Assembly: GCA_020698575.1 (NCBI GenBank)
Contig: CM036248.1
Location: 22,308,229-22,372,228 of the forward strand
From: Bostrychus sinensis
Lineage: Eukaryota > Chordata > Actinopteri > Gobiiformes > Eleotridae
Length of the DNA: 64,000 bases
Reading direction: 5' to 3'
This document shows, piece after piece, positions 1 through 13,100 of this stretch. Under the pieces are notes generated by a model. It was not told the DNA's origin. It saw only the letters and a list, made by a program, of their open reading frames with translations, and made no database searches. Both the position numbers and the translations under genes were made by a program. Position 1 is the stretch's first letter. Each line of letters opens with the position of its first letter.

Positions 1-19
1 AATCATAATTGAGCCACAA

Positions 20-70
20 AGCGTCACAAATGTACTCTTTGGACTGGTTCCAAGCCCAGATACATGGATA
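20..70 (+). repeat. teleost interspersed repeat fragment (GTACTCTTTG...CCAAGCCCAG type)
   Basis: GTACTCTTTGGACTGGTTCC followed by AAGCCCAGATACATGG matches the left part of the family seen more fully at 40,523-40,665 and 57,066-57,245. Confidence 0.55.
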
Positions 71-549
71 GTGTTACATAGAAAAAGATATCACACTGTT
101 ATTGTAATATCCCTTGTAGTTCTTGCATATTGCATGTTTTTCTAATATAGTGCAGCTCTAATAGCCAGATAGTTATAATGGGTGGGATGCATACTGTTTC
201 AAAGGGTTTCTCTTCACTGGTGTGATCTGCGCTCAGTGGCAGCTTGGTCGATGCATACACTGACTCTTTATACCAATACACGCTGGACATGACACGAGTG
301 GTCACCACACTCGTGTAAAAAGATCAGCAGATATCAGAGATCGTCACACCAGGGTCTTCAAATTCTAATTCCACAGTCTATTTTTTACATCCTTCCTAAA
401 ACATTTAGCAAATATAAGCCAGATTTACTATACTTATGGCATTCATAAACAAACATACATTTATTAAAATGTTCACTTTTGGCAAATTCTAATGTATTGT
501 GATGTCTCAAATCATACATATTTTTTTTTGTTCCAAAGGGAGAATTACA

Positions 550-1198
550 GTGGCCCTGAGGTGCAACATCAATATTGTTTTTGTCCAGACTAGAAAAATA
601 AAAGCAGCTGTAAATTTAAAAATAAAAAATCTTGTCTTAAAATAAACCCATCCCTCAAATTAAAAACGTATATAAAAAGTTAAAATAAATGTCTATATTA
701 AAAAAAGAGCATCATCAAAATTGTTTTTGCCCACTAGAAAAATAAAAGCAGAGGAAGCCATGTTTTTAAAAAGCTTCTTAAAAAAACTCACTCATTAAAA
801 AAAAGAAAAACTATAAAAAGGGCTCCTCAAAATAAAAAAAGCATGTCACAAAATTTAAAAATCATTCTTCTATTTAAAAAATAAGTAATAATAAATAAGA
901 CTTTTCACTATTTAAATACAGTTCATCTAAAAATAAAAACACACATCCTCAAATTAAATATCTCCCCTGCCACAAAAAGAACACCATGCTTTACATTTTT
1001 AAAGGTTCAGCTAATGTGCCTAAGGCTAATATATTTTTAATTTGATTTTCATATTTTTAATGTAGACATTTATTTATTTTTTTTATATTTTTTTATTTGA
1101 GGGATGGGTTTATTTTTAAGGCAATATTTTTATTATATATAGCTACTTTTATTTTTCTAGTCAACAAAAACAATTTTGATGTTGCACCTCAGGGCCAC
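550..1198. mobile_element. AT-rich foldback (long inverted repeat) element
   Basis: Both ends begin GTGGCCCTGAGGTGCAACAT reading inward, on opposite strands. Similarity continues for about 150 bases through TTGTTTTTG, ACTAGAAAAATAAAAG, AAACCCATCCCTCAAAT and ATGTCTA. An inner direct copy of the arm motif occurs at about 710-760 (CATCAAAATTGTTTTTGCCC). It encodes nothing. The structure fits a non-autonomous DNA transposon (MITE). No clear target-site duplication is visible next to GTGGCCC. Confidence 0.75.
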
Positions 1199-1595
1199 CA
1201 TAAAGAACTTACACAATAGTCAAGAAACAAATATGTTCAATTTGACACATCCATACAGTAACAGTACTGCAGACAACAACAAAAACTCTTAAAGTGCAAA
1301 ATATAGCATGGAAAATTTTGAATATTGCATCTAGTTTCCAAAAGATGTGTGGAAAGATCTTGTTAAAGGGATGGACTGTACTAGTGAAAGAGTGCCTTAC
1401 TATTTTGAGGATGGAAACAAAAAACAAACAAACAAACAACAACAAAAAAACAAGCCAATATGATGCAGTGCAAAATCACAGGCAGGCTTTTATGATTGTC
1501 AATAAACAAAGAAATGTACAAAGGTTTAATGTACAAAAATACACAAATTTACAAAATAAAATAAGGCTGATAACTAGAAGCACTTAGACAACATA

Positions 1596-1724
1596 GACCT
1601 CTGCCATGGCACTGGTCCTGTCTCGCAATGGTAAAGATATATTTCCCCGACCTGAACTCACGCACAAAGATCTTCTAGGTTCTAGTACAGGAGTAAAAGC
1701 TCTTTCCATTGAGCCACAAAGCCG
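1596..1724 (-). repeat. composite SINE-bearing repeat, reverse orientation
   Basis: On the minus strand it reads GGCTTTGTGGCTCAATGG (tRNA A-box-like), then ACTCCTGTACTAGAA, GTGAGTTCAGGTC, and ends ACCATTGCGAGACAGG ... CCATGGCAGAGGTC. The last part belongs to a host repeat whose fuller copies lie at 9,831-10,190 and 46,005-46,305. Confidence 0.65.
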
Positions 1725-1867
1725 TTTTTTTATATAACAAAAATAAAGTTCTGTATTTAACTATTCATTAACAGCATTTTGTCCATACCTTTTTCACAGT
1801 ACTGTTTTATTTTATTATTATTTTAAATATTTTGTGTGTATGGTAAAATATTATATAGTTTAAATTC

Positions 1868-2105
1868 AGATCATTCAGTCTGAGTTCTAGTGGAAGTATT
1901 TGTGTTGTCAGGCTGCTTGCAATGTTCCCTGTCAGAAGCTTTTTCACCACTGTCACACACTGGACCACACTGCCTGGAGGACACAAACTCGGCCCGCATC
2001 ACAGACCTGCCACTCTCCACGCTGACTCGCACGCTTGTTGATGTTTGGGAGGGTTCACAGTCCTCTGTCATCTTGGGTTTCTGCATGACTCTGGTGCCCT
2101 CTGAT
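1868..2105 (-). other. unrecognised GC-richer open segment, minus strand
   Basis: An open frame on the minus strand ends at 1,871, with the first true ATG at 2,086 (71 codons). The peptide is hydrophilic and rich in Ser, Thr and Glu, with five Cys, and ends TNTSTRTQTE. Base composition is clearly above that of its surroundings. An AATAAA on the same strand lies about 60 bases after the stop (1,806-1,811). I do not recognise the protein, and no good splice acceptor precedes it. It could be a terminal exon, an old retrocopy or a chance open frame in a conserved element; the opposite strand is open as well, which weakens the coding case. Confidence 0.25.
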
Positions 2106-2169
2106 TGGTGCGTTCTCAGTTTATTTGTGATAACTGATACTCGATAACTCGATACAAACAAAGCTCTAA

Positions 2170-5100
2170 AATGTTAATGGGTGTCTTCACATGACCCAGG
2201 GTAAGCACCGTTCTAATATCTCAAAAGACTTCCAGATAAAATGTCAGATATTATCCGTTAAATCGCTAAACACCTGACAGCTCAGTTGCATTAGTCAGCT
2301 CGGAGCTGGTAATCCAGAGAGCGGCATGTCTTTTGAGGTAAAAGGCTTTGTGAGTGGTCCCTCTCTGCTCAGACATGACAGTTTGTGGCCATAAACTGAA
2401 AATACACAGAACTGTGAATCTCTTTTACCTTTTCAGTATCAGTTCCTGCACTGTCTGTTTAAATATGAGTTTTAAGTGATTATTTTAACTTTGTTCTCAA
2501 GCTAATTAGGTACTTTATTTATAATTATTAGATTTTATGTTTCTCTTATTCGTAGAAATTGTAGAACCTGAAATATTATAACATTTTGGTTTAGGAACCA
2601 GATTTATTGAGTCATTTTAAAGCCTGTTTTGGTACAGAAATATGACTTTAGCACTTTTACTGTCTTCAAGGCCGATGCATTGTCACAGCACCAGTGAGGA
2701 GATTATTAAAATCACAAAACCTCCTGATTTAATAAGCCTACTTCAGATAACAAAACAGTAGGTCTTAATTGTTGATAGCTAGCAGAATGTCAAAATGGTG
2801 TAGCCTTTAGCTTATATACAAATTATAGATAATTGCTACATTAAATAAAATGGCTAAATGTTGATATATTTGCTAATGCTTTCCAACCAGGCACTGATAT
2901 TACTTACATGCATGGTCAATAGGCTGTCAGTTTCCAAATTCATCTATTCATCTTGTTTATTCATAATTAACAGCTCAATCCTATATTATTGTTTTTTAAC
3001 TTTCAGTTCCATTTTTTACAAAGCAGATGTTGTTAACAAACATTAAAAGGGTCTATAAAGCACTCAGTAATTCTGTCCTTTCTGCTCCACCCATATGTTA
3101 TGGCATGCAAAACATTTGCACTTTTTGCTTGTACTACTGCCATACAGTAGTGTACTGCTGTGGCTATGCATACAGTACAGTGTTTTGCATAGTTCAAACC
3201 TTGCAGTTTTAGTACATGCTTATGTCACTGCTGTGTAAATATGGGCCTTTAAACTAATCAGTTAACATGATAACAGATTTTTATTTTATTTTATTTTAGA
3301 CCTACATATCTTGCAGCCAATCTCCTTGAACATTTTGTTCAAATGATCAAAAAGCTGTTTCTAAATATTAAATGTATTATCTGCTTTCTACTCCCTATAG
3401 TATTTCCCCTATGGCCCATGATACACATCTGTGCTCCAAATACTGTATCCTTGGCTTATGATCAAATCTAATTTCCACACCTGAATATTCCCATCAGAAT
3501 AATGGGTTTGGATCTGAAAAAGGGAAATAATGTAGGTGTGTGGATTTACTTTGGATTACTGCATTTTTACTCTCAGAGATGAAACTGCCCACTACCACAG
3601 TTAATCCATCTAAAGATAATGCCTCATAATGTGTGTCAGACTGCTTTGATAACAATACTGTGCAATACTGGCTGCAATATAGCAATATACACATTTTAAT
3701 GTGACATTTATTCTGTAATATTTTAAATGCCTTGAACCAGGAATCTTCTTGTTCAGGGGTAAAGGCTTGATCAATTGTTTCTTATAGATAATAATTGTAA
3801 AGATTCTACAAAAATTAATAAATTGTTCTGTTACTGACCCCATGTGGCTGGACTTAAAAACTTTGGCCTTATCTTGCAGTGTTTTTATGCATCACAGATT
3901 TACACATTAAAAAACATCAATTTGTGATACTAAAGGGGAGAGCTGAGTGTAGAAAAAAGCCTCATAGGCAATTTCAGCTTCCTGAGGTTACAGCAGAAGC
4001 CATGTGCAGTTAGCATCATTGTTGTCAAGTTGCACAGATATGGTTGGTCCTGAGCACTCTTGTGTAAAATTACCCTGTGTTACGGATCGGGCAGAAGGGT
4101 ATTTTGTGTTTAGAGTGTCACTGGTGAAATATTTCTGTGAGATTCACAGGTCTTAAAACCATGCAGTGTGCAAAGGATTTTATACAGCGTTCTCAGCTCT
4201 ATGTTTTAGATCAAGATTCACAGCTCTGGAAACGGCCAAATAAGATTGGACAACTGATAATTACCACAGTTACGTTCCCATTCTTTTTTATGAAGGAGCA
4301 AATTAAAAACACCAAATAAGACATTTTTAGATGGCAAAGCATGTTGGTTGTTATTGATAACTTGTTGTTATAGCTTATGTGTTAAAAAATTGTGATTAAT
4401 AGTAAGTTCTATTTGATAAAGTTTATTTTTACATTATTACTGTGGTCCACTGCATTTCTGTAACTACCTGTCCAGTGTAACAACAAAACAAACAAAAAAA
4501 GAAAACTTCAGAAACCTAGATTATTTAGCCTTTAATTCATATACAAATCATACTTTAGATACTATTTGTAACATTAAATACAAACTTCTCACATTGGTTT
4601 TCAGTTACAAAAACATCTTAATTATTCACAATTTAGTAATAAGGCGAATTCCTCCATAAAAAAAGTATTGTGGTCTGCTTACTAACAGGTTTTAATCAAA
4701 CAGTTAACATTGTAGATAAACAATGTCTCTGAAGAAAAGACATAAAATATAAAGATGCAGTGGATCTGTTAAGCTGTGTTTGTTTGCCTTGTCATTTCTG
4801 TCACCTTCAGATGTTACACCTCTGCATCTTGAATGGTATAACACATAAAGATGTCTATTCAACCTCTGATCTATTGTTCTATCAAGCTGAGGCAGCTGTT
4901 AAACATGGCCACCTGTGTATTTGATGTAATGTGTTACTGCAGATAGAACGGCAGTAAGCTAATTAGTTTAATGATACCCACAGCAAGGCTGAGCATGTGC
5001 GGTTTGGCTTTTCATTGCAGTTATTATCAATTTAACTATGAAATGATGAAAAACAGTTTATTTATAAAAAGAAAATGTGAACCTAAATAGTAAATTATGT

Positions 5101-5250
5101 TATGAGCTTATTGAGCTTACATTATAGAGATTCTAGGGCTGCTCTTTCATGAAAATATCACAATTATTTTGGTCATAATTGAAATCAGCTTTTTTTATTT
5201 TTATTTTATTTTTTTTTAAGTAGCCTATTCTTTACAAGGCCCAGGAAAAG
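2170..5250. other. non-coding AT-rich stretch
   Basis: No gene is supported. Short open frames lack codon bias and splice context. A weak resemblance to the SINE family occurs near 3,735-3,780 (CAGGGGTAAAGGC on the + strand) and is too degraded to annotate. Confidence 0.7.
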
Positions 5251-5254
5251 GTCA

Positions 5255-5460
5255 GAAAAAAGTGACATCCCGAGAAACTATCCTCAAAGGATTTTGCACG
5301 ATCTAGCAATATTTTGCTAGAGGGCAGTGAAATTACGTTTCTGAAAAACTCTTAACTCAAATCCAGACTTTCTTGGGATCTCGCAAAACTTTCTCATGAT
5401 CTCGCAATCATATCTCATATCTTGGGATCTTGTACTGGTTTCTCAAGATATTGCTTTTTT
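5255..5460. repeat. degenerate GATCTCGCAA-type repeats
   Basis: Related short units recur: GATCTAGCAATATTTTGC, GGGATCTCGCAAAACTTTCT, CATGATCTCGCAATCATATC and GGGATCTTGTACTGGTTTCT. Similar CTCGAGA/GATCTCG clusters are common low-complexity repeats in fish. A small inverted pair, CTAGCAA and TTGCTAG, lies at 5,302-5,320. Confidence 0.5.
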
Positions 5461-5479
5461 TTCTTTTCACACTTTTTTT

Positions 5480-7980
5480 TCACCATGTTTCCTCTCAGGC
5501 TCCATAATATGTTACATGTTTTATGCCAGAATACTTAATGCCAAAATAATAAACTGTAGATGAAGAGTAGTTTCATCAAGTAGTGTTATATATTTGATTC
5601 TTACAACCACAGCTATAATCATCTTCATTAGTGAGTGCTGCCTATGTGCAGTGTACTATTGCACTCTGTGTGTGAGTGCTGCACGTGAATGAAGTTTAGA
5701 GCCACTCAAAGACAGAGACAGACTGCTGTAGCCTGAAACCTGTTTAAGGTTTAGGATGAAGTGTGGACAAAGGCAAGAGTGTGTATAGCTCTGAAAGCAC
5801 TGCAAAATGTGTCTTTAACAAGACAAAGATGCCCTTTCTTCTTTTATTTTCACTTATCCCATAGCACCAGGTTAGCATTAGCTCCATAAGTGTATTAGTA
5901 AATAAATGCTCCATCTTCATCTCCGCCTCCTCAAACCCAAACTGTTCCCAGACTACAGCCTTTCTTCTGCCTCGTCTGCTCACCTCCTGCAACGTTTTTA
6001 AATTGATCGATCACACAAGTAGCTTTGCTGCAGGTTTTGGGAGGTGCGCATTAATTAATCTTTTTTTCTCTCTCAATTATATTGTTTTTTGCCCTCGTTG
6101 GGAGATAAAATTGATTATTTCAAGCTTTAATATTTTTGAATTATTGATGACAAACATATAACAAAAATAAATAAATGCTTAGAATATTTAACTCTGTGAA
6201 ATGACTTTATGTAATATCCAATTTAATTAGATATTAAGTATAATTTCCTTTTCCATGCTAATTCTAAGATGTGTGCCTGTAATAAAAACGCATTACATGT
6301 ACAGTTTTCATAATTTTGCTGTTTTTTAGATTATTTTGAGGATGTTCTTGACACCACTTGTACATTGTTTACCGAATTCAGGAAATCTTACAGTATAAAT
6401 TACACAGCTAACAACAAAATCACACATGTGCCATTTGCCTGTGAAAGGATTGACTATAGTGCTGGTGCTTATTGACTGTGTTCACATAAGGGTGTAGTAG
6501 CTTTATGAAAGGACTTTGAAGCGTTTAACAGAGTAAGCTATTTCAGTCTCTTCTCATTAATTAAGGTCTGGACTGACCCCAGTACCTTCAAGCAGCTGCT
6601 GCATACTCCCGAGGTTAATACTATTGACCTTATTGATCTCTTAGACACTCACTGGAAACAGCCATTATTGGAATGAAGCTATGGGCAGATTCTGTAGAGT
6701 AATGCCAGAGCATGTAGGAATTGAAAATGTGAGATTTACTTTCCAGGTGACTGACAGGAAGGACAAAGCATCATGGGAAAGTACAGGAAGCAGCAGCCTT
6801 ATAGAGAGAGGACAGTTATTCCTATAAGCCATAAATAAAATGTACCCTGTTGTATTTATTTCTCTAGGCTGTGGGCATATTGTATACATGGTATATAATA
6901 TAATATATATCAATATTTAAAGATGATATAATGTGATTTTGTTTTAAATTTTGTAAATCCTCACCTATACTAGTCACCATTACACCCCTACATGAACAAA
7001 ACTGAATGAAATACATTTTATTTATTAATTAGACAGAGTTTACTTTAACTGTATTTACCAAGTTGCTTTTTTCAAGTAAGCAACAAAATGAAAAGTGCAT
7101 GATACTTTTGATGAATTTTAAAATATACTATGTTCAATCTGAGGTTTAAATGCGATATAAAAGTAAACTGCTGACACAAATGTTTGAAAAAAAAAAAAAA
7201 AAAGGAATGACAGGAAGGAATATATAACAGTAGCAATAAAACTGTTCAATTAACAAACACAATACACTTTTAGTGTCCCCTTAGTACTGTAGATGCTACT
7301 TATAGACAAAAACAGCATGCAGTATGAAAGTGTATAATGGATATTTAAAAGTAGTGACTATCTTCCTCTCATATCTGATTTAATTAAGCACCTCTTTGTC
7401 TACAATATTTTAATGCCCACAGTGTAAAAGTGGCAAAGTAAGTGCTAAACTCGTGTGGGCCTTCAGTTTGGTGGATGTGAAAATAAATGGAAAAAAGTAT
7501 AAGACATTGTTAAGAAGAGGGCTAAATATAGCAGCAATCTTTCATTGGTTCCTGAATCTAGTTTTACCCAGACTGGGGCAGTGAACAAACATCATGGCTG
7601 CTCCTGCCTGCTCCTCATCAGCGACACATCATTTACATAATGAGATGCTGCCACAGCAACAATGCCCCAGTGGGCACAGCAGTGTTGAGCCATGGGACTG
7701 GTATAGCGAGGTGCATCCCTCTACGTACTCTTGATGTGCTGAGAGACGCATGGCTGCAACACTGTCACACATGCTCACAGGAACATATGCTCCAACCCAA
7801 GGGAACAGGCCCGTATGGAGAGAAACATTTGATTATTCAAATAAAGGCTGGGAAGGCAGCAGTAAATGAGTACTCTTCTGGGCGGGTGGTGTAACACTTA
7901 AGGAGAATGGGCTTTAGAGTTTTTGGTGTTAAACGCCTTGAAATGACTTTTGACACTGATGCTAAAGATACTCTACTTCT
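5480..7980. other. non-coding stretch
   Basis: No gene seen. An A run is at 7,187-7,203. The less AT-rich part at about 7,560-7,880 is open for 84 codons on the + strand, but has no recognisable product or splice signals. Confidence 0.65.
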
Positions 7981-8117
7981 TTTCTTTTGGCTGCCAGAGA
8001 AAATGATCTGCCTCCTAGTGTGCAGTAATTTGCAAACTGATTTAGCAAAGTTTTTACGCCCTTCCTGCATTTATCCAGGCTGGGGACTGGCACAAAAAAT
8101 ATACTGGCTTGTGGCTG
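7980..8117 (-). repeat. teleost interspersed repeat (CAGGAAGGGC family), reverse
   Basis: Contains ATGATCTGCCTCCTAGTGTG, CGCCCTTCCTGCATTTATCC and CTGGGGACTGGCACAAA..TATACTGGCTTGTG. These are the reverse complement of the CAGTGTACTCTTTGTGCCGG ... CAGGAAGGGCATC family. Confidence 0.7.
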
Positions 8118-8162
8118 GATTGATGCTATTTGTAATATGTTGTAATATAAGAATAGACTCAA

Positions 8163-8214
8163 ACTAGAGATCTTTTACTTCAGGGGTAAATGCTCTATCC
8201 ATTGCTACAAAGCT
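8163..8214 (-). repeat. SINE-head fragment, reverse
   Basis: AGATCTTTTACTTCAGGGGT then AAATGCTCTATCCATTG..ACAAAGC is the reverse complement of the GCTTTGTGGCTCAATGG ... ACCCCTGAACTAGAA head seen at 10,090 and 20,455. Confidence 0.55.
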
Positions 8215-8802
8215 CATGTCTCATAGTAAAGAAGACAGAACATATAATTGAATTTAAAAGTGGACACTTCACACTTTGTGTTTTGGGGTTGTGAGCTTGG
8301 TGATAAAGTGTGTAAATAAATTTATTTATAAACTTGATTATACAACTTATAACCATTACATCATAGATCTGAGTGGAGTGATTGGCAGAGAAGAGGATGA
8401 GACCAAAGTGTTGTAGCAGAACAGCATTGTGATTTATTGAACTTCTGTTCGCATTAAATTAGTATCTCAACCTCTGTCTGTGTGATGAAGTCAGAACCAA
8501 ACAAAGAGAATGTGGAATGAGGCCAAATGTTAGAGAATAATAATTATTTATCTGCACAGAGGACATGCTCAGTTGCAGGCTAAGTCCAGGTCAGTGACAC
8601 CACTGCTTTTGTCCACTAACCAGGACTTTCAAGATTTCACATGGCTTAATATGAGATGGAGTACAGTGAGGTTTGAAGCAAAATATGTTGTTGTATGTTT
8701 TAGGACCTATACTTATTTTTAAAATCTTTATATGATGTTGTTGCCAGTAGATTATACTGCTTATTTACTGATAATTTATATTTAAAGAAAAAGATCATGG
8801 TG

Positions 8803-9005
8803 GCCGTGGCGGCAGTGGCTCAGGTGGTAAAGAAGGTTATCCACTAGCTGGAAGGTTGGCAGTTCAATCCCCGCTCCTCTTGTTGGTTTAGCCTTTATGT
8901 CCTTTAGCAAGACCCTTGACCCACCTTGCCTCCAGTGTCTGTGTCTGTGTTTTAAGAATATGCTAGTGTGCTTGTTGTGGTGGTAGAGAGGCCTTTGGCA
9001 CAGTA
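8803..9005 (+). repeat. tRNA-derived SINE
   Basis: The head GGCAGTGGCTCAGGTGGTAA fits a Pol III A box, and GGCAGTTCAATCCCCGCTCC fits a B box. They are followed by the familiar fish SINE body GTCCTTTAGCAAGACCCTTG then ACCCACCTTGCCTCCAGTG. This is a remnant retroposon, not a tRNA gene: there is no anticodon arm pairing. Confidence 0.8.
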
Positions 9006-9830
9006 TTGTTGCCACAACTCTGTCAGTCTAACCCTAAAACTAGATGCTTCCTAAAACTAACCTTTATTTAAAACTTCATAGTGGTGAACTCTCTAGCATG
9101 TGCAGTGTGATTCAGCTTCCCACCTAACAAAGTTTCCTTTTGTTTTGTCAGATGTCAGTAGAGGGGATCTCAATGGTGAATGATCACATAATTTGTAAGT
9201 AATTGGAAGAGACAAGTCCCCGCCTCCGCTGCAGTGGAGAGTGTAAGATAAAGAGCCAAAGAGCGGGTATGAGATGGGACCGGAGAGATGGCAGTCAGCG
9301 ATCTAACATTAATCCATAACAGCAGCTCATACAGAGATGAACACTGCTTTAGGCAAGATGGAAAGGTTACAGTAATGACAAAACGCTGCAGCTTCTGTAA
9401 TAGGGAAAATTAAGCAATGCACAAAGTTGTTCCCTCACCAGTAGCTGTGAGACTAAGACAGCAGTAAAATTTTGCTGCACTCTTTGGCAAGTGGAGTCAT
9501 TTCAGCCTTGCACATTAGCAACCGTATGTCTCAGCTAAAAAGTGCTGGTTAAAACACTACAGTGAGTGACAATCTGCCAATTGTTTATCTGACCTTCATG
9601 CCATGTTTCTGTTTCCAGTGTAATCTTATAGACAGTTGTGGCACCTTCACACAGCCCACACCTTGTTATTGTATTGTGTGTGGTCTTTTGTCTATTTATA
9701 GTACAGAGACCTTTGTGTGTCAGCAACCTTTAGAGCACGTCTGACATGCAGCAAATATATAAAGACCCCCAACTATTCCTGAGATGGCTCTCACTTTCGC
9801 ATGGTCTCTTGTCATGTTTTTACTCCACCA

Positions 9831-10190
9831 TAGAGGTTATGTTTCCACTGGTACTGGTTTGTTAGTTTGATAGCATGATCACTCAAAAAGTAATGGTTGG
9901 ATTTTAATGAGTTATGGGCCAATGAAATAATTGTTAGTTTTGGTGTGGATCAGGAATAGATATCCAGGAATTTGTCAGATCATGTATCATTGCAAGAAAG
10001 GGACAAAGATACCAATTCCAGCCACAGGGTCATTAAAAAGAATTTTTTTTAGTCTTACTGAATTCTTTACCATTGTAAGATGCAGTACACAGGCTTTGTG
10101 GCTCAATGGATACATCATTTACCCCAGAACTAGAAAATCCCCCTGGTCTGTGCACAATGGCTTGGCAGATGATGCACTTTCCATGTGCTT
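9831..10190 (+). repeat. composite repeat with SINE-like insert
   Basis: The left part resembles a widespread fish repeat: TTATGTTTCCACTGGT, GATCACTCAAAAAGTAATGG, TTGGATTTTAATGAG, ATCCAGGAATTTGTCAGA. At TTCTTTACCATTGTAAGATG (10,063-10,082) it is interrupted by the SINE-like unit GGCTTTGTGGCTCAATGG ... CCTGGTCTGTGCAC. It then resumes with CTTGGCAGATGATGCAC. Confidence 0.65.
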
Positions 10191-10199
10191 GTTAATTGT

Positions 10200-13100
10200 T
10201 TTGTTTACTCATCAAGTGTACATGCACAGACACAGAAAAAAAAAAAAAGTTTTACACTACAATGGCCGCTGGAGCTTATTGTGTCCGCTATAGGTTTGAG
10301 GGGGGTACTAGAAGTAGTGAGATAATTGCAGGATGTACACGTTAAATCATGCACAGACAGACCATTTAGCCTCCCGTTCATTAACTGACCAATAAACCTA
10401 CTCGTGTGTGTGAAAACCAAAGAAATTTATCCTATAGATTGCACAATGTACTGAATATTATCATATGATGGGTCATTTGTTCTTTTGCAGATAAAATGTA
10501 CTGTATGGTTTGTGCCCAACCATGCTTAAATGTTACTTTATGTACTTCCTCCACTTGATTACACAGTGCACTACAATTATCAAGACCCATGTTTTATATA
10601 TCTTTATCTATAGTCATGGTGCTTTCAAGTCGTGTTGGGTTCATCGTATGTAGGAGTTTCCGAGTCGGGAAAAACGAAGTTGAGAAAAACTGAACTGTAG
10701 AAGCAACACGAACTGTCCGAGTTCTGATGTAGTGACTTGTCATTGGTGGAACATTGTGGAACAGTGTGTTGTGAATGGTAAAATGTCTAATTCTATTTTT
10801 GAAGACTTTAACAAACCAAAGTAAAACATAGAATGATATTTTTTAAGCTTGACAATGTTATGTATTGTATGTATGTTTTGTGCTTCACTAAACTTACCAT
10901 TTAGCTAACTAAAAGCTTCAACATTATCATTACGGTGCTGATATCAACCTCTAATGTATTTGTGGTACAAAAGCAGAAGTCACAAACAGATAATGCAACT
11001 GCACTCTATTCTGATATTTCCAGGTTCCACCATCCGACCAAAAAGCATGTGAATGCACACAAGTCGTGCAAAAGAGTTCCGCCCTCGGAGAAAACTACTA
11101 TTAATTGTCCGAGTTGCACCTGAAAGCAGCATCATTTACACATAATTAAAAAACAACATTTCTCAAACACGCCCGTAAACATTTATAACAGCACTGTTTT
11201 TTTTCTCCTTGCTTTTGCCCATACCAGAACACAGGGCACAGCTCAAGGCTGTTCCCATCCCCCAACGATGCATCCATTTTCATGCAGATAAAGCTGGTTC
11301 TGCTCTATGAACAAAGCCATGATTTTCTCCCAGAGCTAAATGGAAAAAGCACTCGTCCCGACAGCACGCGTTGTAGATGTCATGTATGTGAACTGTCATC
11401 CACCGTGGATGCTGCGGTGACCCTGCTATTGTACAAATGGTTCCATTTAATCGACTAAATGTGATTGTGTATACTGTAAAGAGACAGATGTGGAATGCAC
11501 CATTGATGCTTGGTCTACTGCTCAGTACTAAGGCCATTTTCAATACCTGTTTCACTAAACTCTATGACAAGTATCCCAGTAGTTTATTGTAGGTACATAA
11601 GTCATTTGGACCAGACATGTCCATAGTGCAGTTTGTGGGCCAATCATTGCAAGGAGTGAGATTTGATAGTCATCAACATTCATTATAAAATGTATTATTT
11701 ATGGTACACCAGTGCCATCAGCTTTGTTTGTACATTTTACTTTACTACGCTAAAACCAAACCTAACTTTTTAAATTGTCCTGCCTGAAATAAATCCCAAT
11801 TTAACTTTTGCCAATAGACTAGATTTTATCAATACTCACTACTGAAAAAAACATCATTATACAGTATATGGAGTTGGAGTTGGACTTTAACCCTTTGTAG
11901 ATTGCTTTGTGAACTATTTTGTTTTTGTTGCAGTGTTAGTTGATGTTAATTTTATTTACAGGGTATTTTTTACTGTGTATTGTTGTCTTGTTTGTGTGTG
12001 TTGACAATGCTCCCAGGAAATTTTGTGTACAATGACGAAAAAGGTATTCTGTTTTATCTATTCTAGTTGAAGTTATGTCACAAAATGCTAAGAGCTACAA
12101 ATAGAGCCTAGAAAAGAGTGGGTTCTCTGTTTTCTAATTATATAATTTATTAAAAGGATGTTATATTGATTCTCTGTAATTTTAAGCGACTTCAACTGTA
12201 ATTGAAAACACAATTCTTAGCATTTTATTTGCATTTTTATATGTGCCTTCAATACATGCAATAACTGTCACCCCTTAGATGTTTTCCTATTCTCAAATCC
12301 ATGCTGTAGTTTGAATGTACTGTTCTTTACACGCTGGTTGTGGTCTTGGTTGGTGTGGTCTGTTGTCTCGGCCTTGGCTCAAAGACACCTACTACATACA
12401 TTTAGAAGGATGTGGGTTTGCATTTATGCTCAGAGCTAACTGAGACGCCTACAGCACAATAACCACTAACCTCACCACTGCCATTGACCTGACCCACACT
12501 GGAATCTAGAGACACCCGCTAATCACTCCGACATCCCACCAGCTTTTTTAAATGAAAGATAATAACTCCACATTACTTCACAAGACCATGGAAGCCTTTG
12601 CAATGTTGTCACTTCTTTTTACAGTGCTGTGCATTGCAACCTGTCCTTTAGTCCTCATTTGTGTAATTAGCTACTAGCCTAATAATGACTCTCTAATTAG
12701 CAGCAGTTTGCAAACACAAATTAAATGAAGAAAACAGTGAAAAGTTTTTTCTGCACATAAATCTAACAGCGGTGATCTATGGCAGACAAGTGCAGTGCAC
12801 GGTGGAATTATGAGGAAAGGTTAATATATCCCTAGCCTGTGAGCAAATTGATGGCTCATGTTCGACTCAGCTCCTGCTGCTGTGAATTTAACGCAGCACA
12901 TTAGCATTGCAGGTGCATTCATATGCCCACAATATAAAACTAATGACTTCACTGTAAAAGTTCATCTGTCCTTATGTTTTTCTTGTTTTCTGTGTTATGT
13001 ATTCACCGGCATGAGGGTATGCAGTTAAATTAACATGTTTTGGTCATTATTTTGTAGGTTTTTTTTTTTGTTTATAAGAATTTTAAGTTTCTCTGATTTG

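Noticed and set aside
2321..2332. ATG TCT TTT GAG before GTAAAA as a possible extra first exon
   Set aside because: It ends on a codon boundary, while exon 2 needs one carried-over base, so it would shift the frame.
8803..8880. A tRNA gene with A and B boxes
   Set aside because: The arms do not pair, and the typical SINE body follows directly.
10135..10160. CCCTGGTCTGTGCAC as part of the intronic microRNA miR-504 known in mammalian FGF13
   Set aside because: It is part of the SINE-like unit shared with 20,500 and 46,240, has no hairpin, and lies outside the expected intron. No convincing miR-504 precursor was seen elsewhere.
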